Counted from the stretch's first letter, positions 17,600-27,231 are shown. The stretch: DNA of 64,000 bases from Kaistia sp. 32K (GCF_016629525.1 NZ_AP024269.1:1302001-1366000); one strand, 5' to 3'. Notes: a model not told the origin generated them from the letters alone. A program made the numbers and translations.

Positions 17600-18202
17600 A
17601 TGAGTGACTTCACAGCCGCGACCGATCCCCTTGCGCTTTTCGCAGCCTGGCTGCTCGAGGCGGAGGGCTCGGAACCGAACGATCCGAACGGCATGGCGCT
17701 GGCGACCGTCGATTCGGACGGGCTTCCGGACGTGCGCATGGTGCTGATGAAGGATTTCGACGAGCGGGGCCTCGTCTTCTACACGAATTATGGCAGCGCC
17801 AAGGGCCGGGAGCTGCTCGCCAATCCTAAGGCGGCGGCACTGTTCCACTGGAAGAGCCTGCGCCGCCAGGTCCGCGTGCGCGGGCCGGTGCAGCCGGTCA
17901 CGGCCGAGGAGGCCGACGCCTATTTCAAGACCCGGCCGCGCCACAGCCGGCTCGGCGCCTGGGCCTCGAAGCAGTCCGAGCCGCTCGAATCGCGTTTCGC
18001 GCTGGAAAAGTCGGTGGCCGCGCTAGCGGCGAAGCATGCCATCGGCGAGATCCCGCGCCCCCCGCACTGGTCCGGCTTCCGCATCCTGCCGACCCAGATC
18101 GAGTTCTGGAAGGACGGCGCCTTCCGCCTGCATGACCGCATCGTGTTCCGCCGCGACGTGCCGGGCGAGGGCGACTGGAACCGCGAGCGGCTCTATCCGT
18201 AA
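17600..18202 (+). CDS. pdxH: Pyridoxamine 5'-phosphate oxidase
   Basis: 200-residue FMN enzyme oxidising PNP/PMP to pyridoxal 5'-phosphate. Characteristic segments: [48 protein letters not shown], the conserved [12 protein letters not shown], and a C-terminal [12 protein letters not shown]...ERLYP ending (all given in parts). PLP made here is the cofactor of thrC and gcvPA/gcvPB in this window. Confidence 0.97.
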   Translation: MSDFTAATDPLALFAAWLLEAEGSEPNDPNGMALATVDSDGLPDVRMVLMKDFDERGLVFYTNYGSAKGRELLANPKAAALFHWKSLRRQVRVRGPVQPVTAEEADAYFKTRPRHSRLGAWASKQSEPLESRFALEKSVAALAAKHAIGEIPRPPHWSGFRILPTQIEFWKDGAFRLHDRIVFRRDVPGEGDWNRERLYP

Positions 18203-18227
18203 AGATCGCCCTCAGTTGGCGCTCTTC

Positions 18228-18253
18228 GTCACCTCTCCCTGGGGAGAGGTGAC
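18228..18253. terminator. Perfect hairpin between convergent pdxH and tldD
   Basis: GTCACCTCTCCC and GGGAGAGGTGAC form a 12-bp stem with a 2-base loop, lying between two convergent genes. It lacks a T-tract and belongs to the family B repeat type, so a role as a bidirectional terminator is inferred from position. Confidence 0.5.
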
Positions 18254-18264
18254 TGGCCAGCGGA

Positions 18265-19689
18265 TCACCCCGCCGTGCCGCCGACCGTGATCTGGTCGAT
18301 GCGCAGCGTCGGCTGGCCGACGCCGACCGGCACGCCCTGGCCGCTCTTGCCGCAGGTGCCGATGCCGAGGTCGAGCGCCATGTCGTTGCCGACCATGGAG
18401 ACGCGCTTCATCGCCTCCGGGCCGTTGCCGATCAGCATGGCGCCCTTCACCGGCGCGCCGATCTTGCCGTCCTCGATCATGTAGCCTTCGGTACAGGAGA
18501 ACACGAACTTGCCGCTCGTGATGTCGACCTGGCCGCCGCCGAACGAGACCATGTAGAGGCCCTTCTTGACCGAGGCGAGGATCTCGGCCGGATCGTCCTT
18601 GCCGCTCTTCATGATCGTGTTGGTCATGCGCGGCATCGGCACATGCGCGTAGGACTGCCGGCGGCCGTTGCCGGTCGGCTTCATGCCCATCAGCCGGGCG
18701 TTCTGGCGGTCCTGCATGTAGCCGACGAGGACGCCGTCCTCGATCAGCGTCGTCGACTGCGTCGGCGTGCCCTCGTCGTCAAAGGAGAGCGAGCCGCGCC
18801 GGTCGAGGATCGAGCCGTCGTCGACGACGGTGACGCCCTTCGCCGCGACCTGCTGGCCCATCAGGCCGGCGAAGGCGCTCTCGCCGCGGCGGTTGAAGTC
18901 GCCCTCCAGCCCGTGGCCAACCGCCTCATGCAGCATGACGCCCGGCCAGCCGGGACCGAGCACGACGTCGAACGTGCCGGCAGGCGCAGGGACCGCTTCC
19001 AGATTGACCAGCGCCTGGCGCAGCGCCTCGTCGACGGCGAGGTGCCAGCGCTCGGTGGTGACGAACTGGCCGAAGCCCTCGCGGCCGCCCATGCCGTAGG
19101 AACCCTGCTCCTGGCGGTCGCCTTCGCCGGCGATGATCGAGACGCTGACGCGGACCATCGGGCGGATATCGCGTCGATAAGTGCCGTCGGGGCGGAGGAT
19201 CTCGATCACCTGCCAGGAGCCCGCGAGCGAGGCGCTGACCTGGCGGACGCGCGAATCCTTCGCCCGCGCATAGGCGTCGATCGCCTCGAGCAGCTTGACC
19301 TTGTCGGCGAAGCTGGGGCTGCCGAGCGGGTTCTCGTCGGTGTAGAGAATGCGGTTGGTGCCCTGCGGCGGCTCAGCCAGCGTGCCGGAATGGCCGCGCT
19401 TCACCGAGGCGACGGCCTCGCCGGCGCGGCGGATCGCGTCGAGCGACACCTCGCCGGCATGGGCGTAGCCAACCGCCTCGCCGGCCACGGCGCGCAGGCC
19501 AAATCCCTGGCGCGTGTCGAAGCTGGCGCCGGAAAGCCGGCCATTGTCGAAGACGAGGCCTTCCGACTGGGCATATTCGAGATAGAGCTCGCCATCGTCG
19601 GCGCCGGAAAGGGCCTCGGCGACGACGCCTCGGGTCTCTTCGCGGTCGAGGCCGGCGCGCGCGAGAATGGACAGTTGTTCATCGGCCAT
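18265..19689 (-). CDS. tldD: Metalloprotease TldD
   Basis: 474-residue zinc metalloprotease subunit; TldD pairs with TldE/PmbA to cleave unstructured peptides (leader removal of modified peptides, antitoxin turnover). Zinc motif HEAVGH in PGVMLHEAVGHGLEGD, plus GTPTQSTTLIEDGVLVGYMQ and the C-terminal GTCGKSGQGVPVGVGQPTLR, which is diagnostic. GGAG precedes the ATG at 6 bases. It is followed, across an unusual insert, by ialB and the cox operon. Confidence 0.96.
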   Translation of the reverse strand: MADEQLSILARAGLDREETRGVVAEALSGADDGELYLEYAQSEGLVFDNGRLSGASFDTRQGFGLRAVAGEAVGYAHAGEVSLDAIRRAGEAVASVKRGHSGTLAEPPQGTNRILYTDENPLGSPSFADKVKLLEAIDAYARAKDSRVRQVSASLAGSWQVIEILRPDGTYRRDIRPMVRVSVSIIAGEGDRQEQGSYGMGGREGFGQFVTTERWHLAVDEALRQALVNLEAVPAPAGTFDVVLGPGWPGVMLHEAVGHGLEGDFNRRGESAFAGLMGQQVAAKGVTVVDDGSILDRRGSLSFDDEGTPTQSTTLIEDGVLVGYMQDRQNARLMGMKPTGNGRRQSYAHVPMPRMTNTIMKSGKDDPAEILASVKKGLYMVSFGGGQVDITSGKFVFSCTEGYMIEDGKIGAPVKGAMLIGNGPEAMKRVSMVGNDMALDLGIGTCGKSGQGVPVGVGQPTLRIDQITVGGTAG

Positions 19690-19794
19690 GGGAAGCTCCG
19701 GGAAAGTGTGTCAGCAGCTGAAATAGGCGATCGCGCGCCGTTTCGCACCCCTCGCAAGCCCGGACGCGACAGATCGATCCGCCGGGCAGTCGGA

Positions 19795-20148
19795 TCAGGG
19801 ATTGTTGCAGGCGTTGCCGAGCGCCGCGGGAATATCGGATTTCAGCGTGGCGATCCGTGCGTCATAGGCGCTTTGGAGGCAGGCGACATTGCCGCCGCAG
19901 GCGGCGCGCTGGGCGAGGAAATCGCGCGCCGCGTCGTGGCGATTGCCGTTGCCGCCCATCATCATCGGGATCTTGCTGTAGGCGAACCAGAGCGCCGCCA
20001 TCTCGGTATCGCGCTCGGAAAGGACCGGATTGCGGCAGATGGCGATCTCGTCCGGCGCCGAGGCCTTGGCGCAATCGAAGCTCGCGGCCCCGGCCGGGAT
20101 GGCGGTCAGGCCGGAGAGGGCCGTGGCGAGAAGGGCAATGCGGATCAT
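19795..20148 (-). CDS. Small secreted LprI-like (DUF1311) protein
   Basis: 117 residues with a clear signal peptide (MIRIALLATALSGLTAIPAGA) and a mature part with FDCAKASAPDEIAICRNPVLS, the Cys/Glu/Cys pattern of the LprI/DUF1311 N-terminal domain, then two more Cys in AACGGNVACLQSAYD and one near the C-terminus. Family members include lysozyme inhibitors, but many are uncharacterised. AGGA lies 8 bases before the chosen ATG. It diverges from aroA. Confidence 0.72.
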   Translation of the reverse strand: MIRIALLATALSGLTAIPAGAASFDCAKASAPDEIAICRNPVLSERDTEMAALWFAYSKIPMMMGGNGNRHDAARDFLAQRAACGGNVACLQSAYDARIATLKSDIPAALGNACNNP

Positions 20149-20360
20149 GACGGCCATCCTGGGTTCGCGCGGGAATTTTCCGCGAGCTTGATGCGAAGGA
20201 GCGGCCTTGTCGAGCCGCCTGCGACGCGCAACCCATTGCCTTCCGGCCCCCGAATGGCCCATACGCAGCGGCACGGAACAGAGTGATGGGATCGAAGGCC
20301 GCGGCGACGTCGATGACGCGCCTTTGCGCCGCGATCCCGGTGAGGAAGACGGAGACGAGA

Positions 20361-21632
20361 ATGGCGACGGCATTCGGCCTGGACAAGCAGGCCCTGACGA
20401 TCATCCCGGTGGAGGGCCCGCTGAATGGCCGCGTCACGCCGCCGGGATCGAAGTCGATCACCAACCGCGCCCTGCTGCTGGCGGCGCTGGCCAAGGGCAC
20501 GAGCCGGCTGACCGGCGCGCTGAAGAGCGTCGACACCAAGCTGATGGCCGAGGCGCTGCGCGCCATGGGCGTCACCATCGACGAGCCGGATGACACCAGC
20601 TTCATCGTCACCAGCACGGGCCGGCTGAACCCGCCGTCCGCGCCGCTCTTCCTCGGCAATGCCGGCACCGCCATGCGCTTCCTGAGCGCGGCGGTGACGC
20701 TGGTCGAGGGCACGGTCGTCGTCGATGGCGACGCGCATATGCGCAAGCGGCCGATCGGCCCGCTGGTCGAGGCGCTGCGCTCGCTCGGCATCGAGGCATC
20801 AGACGCGAACGGCTATCCGCCGGTCACGGTGCACGGCACGGGCGCGTTCGGCGCCGGCCGGGTCGAGATCGATGGCGGCCTCTCCAGCCAGTACGTCTCG
20901 GCGCTGTTGATGGCGGCGGCCTTCGGCAACGGCCCGATCGAAGTGGCGCTGACCGGCAGCGAGATCGGCGCGCGCGGCTATGTCGACCTGACGATCGCGG
21001 CGATGCGCGCCTTCGGCGCCGAGGTCGAGCAGATCGACGCCGCCAGCTGGCGCGTGCAGCCGACCGGCTACCGCGCGGTCGACTACGTCATCGAGCCCGA
21101 CGCTTCCGCCGCGACCTATCTCTGGGCGGCCGAGGTGCTGACCGGCGGCAAGATCGATCTCGGCGTGCCGTCCGACGCCTTCACCCAGCCCGACGCCAAG
21201 GCGCGCGAGGTGATCGCCCAGTTCCCGCATCTTCCGGCCGTCATCGACGGCTCGCAGATGCAGGACGCGATTCCGACCATCGCCGTGCTCGCCGCCTTCA
21301 ACGAGACGCCGGTGCGTTTCGTCGGCATCGCCAACCTGCGCGTCAAGGAATGCGACCGCGTCGCCGCGGTGGCGACCGAGCTGTCGCGCATCCGGCCGGG
21401 CCTCGGCACGGAGGAGGGCGACGACCTGATCGTCGCCTCCGACCCGTCGCTCGCCGGTGAGGTGCTGTCGACGCGGATCGAGACCTATGCCGACCACCGC
21501 ATCGCCATGAGCTTCGCGCTCGCCGGCCTGAAGATCGGCGCGATCACGATCCTCGATCCAGGCTGCGTCGCCAAGACCTACCCGACCTACTGGGAAGCGC
21601 TGCAGAGCCTCGGGGTCCAGCTCGCGGAGTGA
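20361..21632 (+). CDS. aroA: 3-phosphoshikimate 1-carboxyvinyltransferase (EPSP synthase), class I-like
   Basis: 423-residue enzyme joining shikimate 3-phosphate and PEP in the shikimate pathway. Conserved residues seen: PGSKSITNRALLLAAL (Lys), LFLGNAGTAMRFL, RKRPIGPLVEAL (Arg), LSSQYVSALL, NLRVKECDR (Glu, Arg), ETYADHRIAM (Arg) and CVAKTYP (Lys). The motif order resembles class I (E. coli, plant) enzymes, not the CP4-like class II common in Hyphomicrobiales. The position equal to E. coli Pro101 is Phe. The ATG has GGAG 7 bases upstream. It is not beside cmk/rpsA and lies in an apparent insert between tldD and ialB. Confidence 0.93.
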   Translation: MATAFGLDKQALTIIPVEGPLNGRVTPPGSKSITNRALLLAALAKGTSRLTGALKSVDTKLMAEALRAMGVTIDEPDDTSFIVTSTGRLNPPSAPLFLGNAGTAMRFLSAAVTLVEGTVVVDGDAHMRKRPIGPLVEALRSLGIEASDANGYPPVTVHGTGAFGAGRVEIDGGLSSQYVSALLMAAAFGNGPIEVALTGSEIGARGYVDLTIAAMRAFGAEVEQIDAASWRVQPTGYRAVDYVIEPDASAATYLWAAEVLTGGKIDLGVPSDAFTQPDAKAREVIAQFPHLPAVIDGSQMQDAIPTIAVLAAFNETPVRFVGIANLRVKECDRVAAVATELSRIRPGLGTEEGDDLIVASDPSLAGEVLSTRIETYADHRIAMSFALAGLKIGAITILDPGCVAKTYPTYWEALQSLGVQLAE

Positions 21633-21666
21633 GGTTGGGTCGTGTCTGAGCCGGGCGTTTCCTTCG

Positions 21667-21820
21667 CCTCTCCCTGAGGGAGAGGTCGACGGCCGCAGGC
21701 CGGCGGGTGAGGGTTTACGGCCTCGCCAGTGAGGCTCCGGTAGAGGGATGCTCTATCCTGAGGGTTCCCTAAACCCTCACCCGGAGCTTCGCTCCGACCT
21801 CTCCCTCAGGGAGAGGTGAG
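21667..21820. repeat. Large inverted repeat, family B
   Basis: CCTCTCCCTGAGGGAGAGGT at both ends in mirrored orientation, with GGTGAGGGTTTA and TAAACCCTCACC inside. The ~160-base element closely matches 11003-11127 and sits downstream of aroA. Confidence 0.85.
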
Positions 21821-21887
21821 GGTGCTGAGCCCTCCCGAATGCCGTTTCGGGGAATTCATCCTCCCCGGCCGCATTCCCAACCTCGAC

Positions 21888-22040
21888 CATCATCCTGAGG
21901 TGCCCGGCGAAGCCGGGCCTCGAAGGAGGGTCTAGGGAATACCGGATGTCGATCGCGGGATGGATTTCGCCTGCAAGCGAGAGCGCTCCGCTGGATCCTC
22001 CTTCGAGGCTTCGCTTACGCGAAGCACCTCAGGATGATGG
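21888..22040. repeat. Inverted repeat, family C
   Basis: CATCATCCTGAGGTGCCCGG at the left and CACCTCAGGATGATGG at the right are outer arms; CCTCGAAGGAGG and CCTCCTTCGAGG are inner arms. Same family as 11166-11288. It fills most of the remaining aroA-PPOX gap, which shows no gene. Confidence 0.85.
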
Positions 22041-22136
22041 TGGAGCGGGTCGATCGGTCTGGAAGGCTCGGAGGTTTGGAGTGAAGCCGCCGCTGGGTTT
22101 GCGCGACGACGCCCTCCAGCGATAGGCATCTCGCGC

Positions 22137-22748
22137 TCAGTACAGAGACGTGGCGTAGCGGGCGAGCATCTCCGCCTGGGTCTCGGCCGCCTCGTGCGAG
22201 CGGGTGTGGTCCCTGAGCATCTCGCCCATGGTCGGCAGGCTATCGCGCGGGACGCGGCTCTCCTGCGCCCACAGCTTCGAGCGCATCAGCGCCTTGGCGC
22301 ACTGCAGATAGGCCTCGCGCACCGTCACCACGAGCACGGTGGCGGGGATCCGGTCCTCGGCCATGTGGGCGGTGCGCAGCGCGATGTCGTCGTCGATCAT
22401 GGCCGTGCCGTTGACGCGCAGCGTTTCGTCGACGCCGGGGATCAGGAACAGGATGCCGATGCCGGGCCGCTCGACGATGTTGGCAAGCGAATCGATGCGG
22501 TTGTTGCCGACGCGGTCGGGGATGATCAGCGTCTGGTCGTCCTGGACCGTCACGAAGCCCGGATGATCGCCGCGCGGCGTGGCGTCGCCGAACCCGTCGG
22601 CGCCCTGGGTTGCGAGGACGAGGAACGGCGAGAGGCCGATGAAGGCGCGGCAGTGCCGGTCGAGCCGGTCCAACTGCTTGGCGACCGAGCGGGCCTTGGG
22701 AGCGCCATAGATGGCCCGCAGTGATTCCATCGTCTCAATGCGGGCCAT
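22137..22748 (-). CDS. Pyridoxamine 5'-phosphate oxidase-related flavin-binding protein (MSMEG_1061-like)
   Basis: 203-residue split-barrel protein likely binding FMN. Segments PFLVLATQGADGFGDATPRG, LIIPDRVGNNRIDSLANI and GILFLIPGVDETLRVNG match the PPOX subfamily that is distinct from biosynthetic PdxH. The C-terminal half (CAKALMRSKLW) is also typical. Substrate unknown. It precedes ialB on the same strand only in the sense that ialB lies 15 bases upstream, so ialB-PPOX form a likely transcript. Confidence 0.8.
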   Translation of the reverse strand: MARIETMESLRAIYGAPKARSVAKQLDRLDRHCRAFIGLSPFLVLATQGADGFGDATPRGDHPGFVTVQDDQTLIIPDRVGNNRIDSLANIVERPGIGILFLIPGVDETLRVNGTAMIDDDIALRTAHMAEDRIPATVLVVTVREAYLQCAKALMRSKLWAQESRVPRDSLPTMGEMLRDHTRSHEAAETQAEMLARYATSLY

Positions 22749-22763
22749 AGGCGGTTCTTTCTG

Positions 22764-23303
22764 CTAGGGCAGGGCGTCGAAGCCGGGGCCGAAGCCCGTC
22801 AGCGAGATCGGAATACCGATACCTTCTTCCGGCGTCTGGAAGATGACGAAGGTCGCGGTCTTGCCGTCGCGCAGCTTCTTGATCAGCTCGTCGTCGAGGA
22901 TGACCTCGGCCAGGCAGCCATCCGGCAGGCAGCGCACGAAACCGGCGCGGCCCATCTCGTTCTGGTCGATCTTCAGGCCGAGGCCGGAGGGCAGCAGCAC
23001 GCCGAGCGGCGCCAGCACGCGCATCACCTTCGCCTTCTTGTCCGCCGTCTTCAGAACGATGACGGAAAGGCCGACATTGTCGCGGTCCTCGGCCGTCACG
23101 AACTGCATCATCGAGCAGACTTCGCCCTGCGCGCCCGGGGGCTTGTCGCAGCGCGTTTCCCAGTCGCCATGCATGCCCTTGGAGACGCCCTGCGCCATGG
23201 CGGCGCCGGGCATAGCGGCCGCCAGGGCAGCCGCTGCGAGGCCCGCCTGGACGATTCGCATGGGCCGGAATGCGCCTTGGCGCACAGTCGGAAATACCTT
23301 CAC
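22764..23303 (-). CDS. ialB: Invasion-associated locus B (IalB) family secreted protein
   Basis: 179 residues from a GTG with GGAGA at 8 bases; signal peptide with cleavage near GAAMAQG. The mature domain shows HGDWETRCDK, Cys in EVCSMMQF, and the Cys pair FVRCLPDGCLAE, as in the IalB family, whose members occur widely in alphaproteobacteria next to cox genes; the molecular role is unknown. The first in-frame ATG (23261) lacks a ribosome site. It is divergent from coxB; the ~300-base gap must hold the cox operon promoter. Confidence 0.85.
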   Translation of the reverse strand: MKVFPTVRQGAFRPMRIVQAGLAAAALAAAMPGAAMAQGVSKGMHGDWETRCDKPPGAQGEVCSMMQFVTAEDRDNVGLSVIVLKTADKKAKVMRVLAPLGVLLPSGLGLKIDQNEMGRAGFVRCLPDGCLAEVILDDELIKKLRDGKTATFVIFQTPEEGIGIPISLTGFGPGFDALP

Positions 23304-23607
23304 CGAGCGATCTCCTCGATTCTCACATGTGTCGCACATCCATGCACGACGGGGTGCGGCGCAGTAACCCTTGCGGGTCGCTTCGGCGAGCGCGATTTGC
23401 CGCATCCCATCTCACGATCCCCCGTTGCGAGCCAAAGGGGCATGTGATTTGTCTCGGTCGATATTCGGCCGATTCCAAACTCTGCGCATGGCAGAAAACG
23501 CCTTCGGCCTATACTGTTGTGGAAAATGGCGCAACGGAGGCCGTTTTTCGGGTTTCGTTGCGCTGATCGGCTTCGATGCCGCGATGGCATGGATAGGGAG
23601 TGAACAC

Positions 23608-24528
23608 GTGACGAAGGCGATCACGCGTCTCGGATCATTTTTGGCGTTCGGTGGAGCGTCTGTGGCTGTCCTCGGCGGACTGACGGGAGCGGCCGAGGCC
23701 GCCCAGCCGGCGCCCTGGTCGATGTGGATGCAGCCCTCTGGCTCGCCGATCATGGACATGATCCACCGCTTCAACGCGGGCATCACCATCGCCATGGCGA
23801 TCGTGGTTCTCGTTGTCCTCTGTCTGCTTGCCTACGTGGTGCTTCGCTTCAACAGGAAGTCGAACCCGGTACCGTCGAAGGTCTCGCACAACACGTTGAT
23901 CGAGGTCGTCTGGACCCTTGCGCCGATCCTGATCCTGATCGGCATCTCGGTTCCGTCGTTCTCGCTGCTCTTCGCGCAGGCCGACCCGGCCCGCGTCGTT
24001 CAGGACTACGATCCGGCCAAGACGCTGACCGTCAAGGCGACCGGCCTGCAGTGGTACTGGAACTACACCTACACCGACCATGACGGCGTCTCCTTCGACT
24101 CGACCATGCTCGAGGACAAGGACCGCACCGATCCGGTCAACCAGCCGCGCCTGCTCGCGGTCGACAACGAGATGATCGTGCCGGTCGGCACGGTGGTGCG
24201 GATGCAGGTCATCGGCGCCGACGTCATCCACTCGTTCGCCGTCCCGTCCTTCGGCATCAAGATCGACGCCGTGCCGGGCCGCCTGAACGAGACCTGGTTC
24301 CTCGCCGAGCGCGAAGGCATCTACTACGGCCAGTGCTCCGAGCTCTGCGGCATCAACCATGCCTTCATGCCGATCGCCATCCGCGTCGTGACGCCGGAGC
24401 AGTTCCAGGCCTGGGTCGCACAGGCCAAGGACGATCTGCCGGGTGCCTACAAGGTTCTCGCCGCCGCCGTCGCCAAGGAGAAGGTCGCCCAGGCTTCGGG
24501 AACCGCCGTCGAGGTGGCCGCCCGCTGA
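23608..24528 (+). CDS. coxB: Cytochrome c oxidase subunit II
   Basis: 306 residues from a GTG with GGGAG upstream. Signal sequence, two membrane helices (about residues 58-80 and 98-120), then a periplasmic cupredoxin domain with the aromatic electron-entry patch LQWYWNYTY and the binuclear CuA ligands C243, C247, H251 and M254 in CSELCGINHAFMPI. It accepts electrons from cytochrome c in the aa3 oxidase. First gene of the operon; its copper is probably supplied by the SCO1 and PcuC proteins at 4.2-5.4 kb. Confidence 0.96.
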   Translation: MTKAITRLGSFLAFGGASVAVLGGLTGAAEAAQPAPWSMWMQPSGSPIMDMIHRFNAGITIAMAIVVLVVLCLLAYVVLRFNRKSNPVPSKVSHNTLIEVVWTLAPILILIGISVPSFSLLFAQADPARVVQDYDPAKTLTVKATGLQWYWNYTYTDHDGVSFDSTMLEDKDRTDPVNQPRLLAVDNEMIVPVGTVVRMQVIGADVIHSFAVPSFGIKIDAVPGRLNETWFLAEREGIYYGQCSELCGINHAFMPIAIRVVTPEQFQAWVAQAKDDLPGAYKVLAAAVAKEKVAQASGTAVEVAAR

Positions 24529-24615
24529 GGTGGCCGCGTCGCAGGATTGAAATGGATCGGCTCCGGCGCGTGCTCTGCGCCGTGACGCCGCTGGAACACA
24601 AAAAGGGAGCAGGCC

Positions 24616-26238
24616 ATGGCCACGGGTGCTGCACACGCTGCTGATCACCACGACCATCCGACGGGTTGGCGTCGTTGGGTCTATTCGACCAACCACAAAG
24701 ACATCGGCACGATGTACCTGATCTTCGCGATCTGCGCGGGTATCATCGGCGGCGCGCTGTCGGTCGGCATTCGTCTCGAGCTGCAGCAGCCCGGTCTGCA
24801 GATTTTCGCCAATCCGAACGTGTTCAACATGTTCACGACGGCGCACGGCCTGATCATGATCTTCTTCATGGTCATGCCCGCCATGATCGGCGGCTTCGGC
24901 AACTGGATGGTGCCGATCATGATCGGCGCGCCGGACATGGCGTTCCCGCGCATGAACAACATCTCGTTCTGGCTGCTGCCGCCGTCATTCCTGCTCCTGA
25001 TCATCTCGCTGTTCGTTCCGGGCGCCACCGGCCACAACGGCCCCTCCGGCGGCTGGACGATCTACCCGCCGTTCTCCGGTTCGGGTCCTGAGGGCCAGCC
25101 GGGTCCCGCCATGGACCTCGCGATCTTCGCGCTGCACATTTCGGGCATCTCGTCGATCCTCGGCGCGATCAACTTCATCACCACGATCTTCAACATGCGC
25201 GCCCCGGGCATGACGCTGCACAAGATGCCGCTGTTCGCCTGGTCGGTGCTCGTGACCGCCTTCCTGCTGCTGCTGTCGCTCCCGGTTCTCGCCGGCGCGA
25301 TCACCATGCTGCTGACCGACCGCAACTTCGGCACCACCTTCTTCAAGCCCGAGGGCGGCGGCGACCCGATCCTGTTCCAGCACCTGTTCTGGTTCTTCGG
25401 TCACCCGGAAGTGTACATCCTGATCCTGCCCGGCTTCGGCATGATCAGCCACATCGTCTCGACCTTCTCGAAGAAGCCGATCTTCGGCTACATCGGCATG
25501 GCCTACGCCATGGTCGCCATCGGCGTCGTCGGCTTCATCGTGTGGGCCCACCACATGTACACGACGGGCCTCTCCTTCGAGACGCAGGCCTACTTCGTCG
25601 CGGCGACGATGGTCATCGCGGTGCCGACAGGCATCAAGGTGTTCTCGTGGATCGCCACGATGTGGGGCGGCTCGATCGACTTCAAGGCCCCGATGGTCTG
25701 GGCGATCGGCTTCATCTTCCTGTTCACCGTCGGCGGCGTGACGGGCGTCATGCTGGCGAACGCCGGTCTCGACCGCTCCTTCCAGGACACCTACTTCGTC
25801 GTCGCGCACTTCCACTACGTGCTGTCGCTCGGCGCCGTGTTCGCGATCTTCGCCGGCTGGTACTACTGGTTCCCGAAGATGTTCGGCTACATGTACAATG
25901 ACACCATCGCCAAGACGCATTTCTGGGTGATGTTCATTGGCGTGAACCTCGTCTTCTTCCCGCAGCACTTCCTCGGTCTCGACGGCATGCCGCGCCGTAT
26001 CGTCGACTACCCGGATGCGTTCTGGGGCTGGAACTTCATCTCGTCGATCGGCTCGTACATCTCGGCCTTCGGCGTCCTGATCTTCCTCTATGGCGTCATC
26101 GACGCGCTCCTGAAGAAGGTTCCGGCTCCCGACAATCCCTGGGGCCCGGGTGCGACCACGCTCGAGTGGCAGCTGTCGTCGCCGCCGCCCTTCCACCAGT
26201 GGGAAGTCCTGCCGCGCATTGGTGAGACCAAGCACTAA
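24616..26238 (+). CDS. ctaD: Cytochrome c oxidase subunit I (aa3-type)
   Basis: 540-residue catalytic subunit with 12 predicted membrane helices. Ligands visible: H77 ([10 protein letters not shown]) and H400 for haem a, H263 in [14 protein letters not shown] with Tyr267 (the His-Tyr crosslink), H312/H313 (WAHHMYTTG) for CuB, and H398 for haem a3 ([10 protein letters not shown]). The XGHPEVY motif marks an A-type proton-pumping oxidase. It has 87 bases between it and coxB, and a strong hairpin follows its stop. Confidence 0.97.
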   Translation: MATGAAHAADHHDHPTGWRRWVYSTNHKDIGTMYLIFAICAGIIGGALSVGIRLELQQPGLQIFANPNVFNMFTTAHGLIMIFFMVMPAMIGGFGNWMVPIMIGAPDMAFPRMNNISFWLLPPSFLLLIISLFVPGATGHNGPSGGWTIYPPFSGSGPEGQPGPAMDLAIFALHISGISSILGAINFITTIFNMRAPGMTLHKMPLFAWSVLVTAFLLLLSLPVLAGAITMLLTDRNFGTTFFKPEGGGDPILFQHLFWFFGHPEVYILILPGFGMISHIVSTFSKKPIFGYIGMAYAMVAIGVVGFIVWAHHMYTTGLSFETQAYFVAATMVIAVPTGIKVFSWIATMWGGSIDFKAPMVWAIGFIFLFTVGGVTGVMLANAGLDRSFQDTYFVVAHFHYVLSLGAVFAIFAGWYYWFPKMFGYMYNDTIAKTHFWVMFIGVNLVFFPQHFLGLDGMPRRIVDYPDAFWGWNFISSIGSYISAFGVLIFLYGVIDALLKKVPAPDNPWGPGATTLEWQLSSPPPFHQWEVLPRIGETKH

Positions 26239-26250
26239 GCGCAACAATCA

Positions 26251-26274
26251 GGGGCCGGGATGCGTCCCGGCCCC
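26251..26274 (+). terminator. Intra-operon GC hairpin after ctaD
   Basis: GGGGCCGGGA-tgcg-TCCCGGCCCC forms a perfect 10-bp stem 12 bases after the ctaD stop. Only CCATTTA follows, not a T-run, so it may attenuate or stabilise the upstream mRNA rather than fully terminate. Confidence 0.55.
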
Positions 26275-26298
26275 CATTTACGAGTAACAGTGACGGCG

Positions 26299-27231
26299 AT
26301 GTCTGACGTGCACCTCAACCGGATCGACGCTGTGGCCGGCAATCTCGCTAGCCCCTCCGACTATCTCGCGCTGCTGAAGCCGCGTGTGATGTCGCTCGTC
26401 ATCTTCACGGCATTCGTCGGCATGATGCTGGCGCCGGGCGGCATTCACCCGGTCCTCGGATTCACGGCGCTGCTCTGCATCGCCATCGGCGCCGGCGCCT
26501 CCGGCGCGCTCAATATGTGGTACGACGCCGACATCGACCGGGTGATGAAGCGGACCCAGTCCCGCCCGATCCCGATGGGCAAGATCACCGAGGGAGAGGC
26601 GCTCGCCTTCGGGCTGACGCTCGCCTGCTTCTCGGTCGCGCTGCTGGCGCTGTTCGTCAATCTCGTCGCCGGCGCGCTGCTCGCCTTCACGATCTTCTTC
26701 TATGTCGTCATCTACTCGATGTGGCTGAAGCGCTCGACGCAGCAGAACATCGTCATCGGCGGCGCCGCCGGCGCCTTCCCGCCGGTCGTCGGCTGGGCGG
26801 CCGTGACCGGCAGCGTCAGCATCGAGAGCCTCGTGCTCTTCCTGATGATCTTCATGTGGACGCCGCCGCACTTCTGGGCGCTGGCGCTGTTCAAGTCGCA
26901 GGACTACCAGCGCGCCGGCGTGCCGATGATGCCGGTCGTCTCCGGCCTTGCCGAGACCCGCAAGCAGATCCTGATCTATTCCGTTCTCCTGGCGCCGATC
27001 GGCGTGCTGCCGACGATCCTCGGCTTCGCCTCCTTCGCCTATGGCGTCGCCGCCGTGGCGCTCGGCGCCGGCTTCGTCTATCTCGCCTGGCGCGTCTTCC
27101 GCATGCCGGACAGCGACGAGACCATGGTGCCGGCGCGGCGCCTGTTCGGCTATTCGATCATCTACCTTTTCCTGCTCTTCGCCTTGCTGCTCGTGGATCG
27201 CTGCCTTGGCTTGATGGGATTTGTCGCGTGA
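26299..27231 (+). CDS. ctaB: Protoheme IX farnesyltransferase (haem O synthase)
   Basis: 310-residue polytopic prenyltransferase converting haem B to haem O, the step before haem A for subunit I. The Asp-rich prenyl-diphosphate motif is in [15 protein letters not shown], with RPIPMG following, and [17 protein letters not shown] is conserved. Start [10 protein letters not shown]; an in-frame ATG at 26260 lies inside the upstream hairpin and is rejected. Its stop overlaps GTGA of the next ORF region. Confidence 0.95.
   Translation: MSDVHLNRIDAVAGNLASPSDYLALLKPRVMSLVIFTAFVGMMLAPGGIHPVLGFTALLCIAIGAGASGALNMWYDADIDRVMKRTQSRPIPMGKITEGEALAFGLTLACFSVALLALFVNLVAGALLAFTIFFYVVIYSMWLKRSTQQNIVIGGAAGAFPPVVGWAAVTGSVSIESLVLFLMIFMWTPPHFWALALFKSQDYQRAGVPMMPVVSGLAETRKQILIYSVLLAPIGVLPTILGFASFAYGVAAVALGAGFVYLAWRVFRMPDSDETMVPARRLFGYSIIYLFLLFALLLVDRCLGLMGFVA

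Noticed and set aside
20600..20700. Predicting inhibitor resistance of AroA from the Phe substitution
   Set aside because: One residue read by eye cannot establish tolerance; it needs alignment and enzyme data, so it is reported only as a variant position.
23371..23607. Longer N-terminus for coxB
   Set aside because: The extension has no signal-peptide character, and the GTG at 23608 has a well-placed GGGAG.
26260..26298. Longer ctaB start
   Set aside because: The upstream ATG lies inside the GC hairpin at 26251-26274 and adds residues not found in the family.
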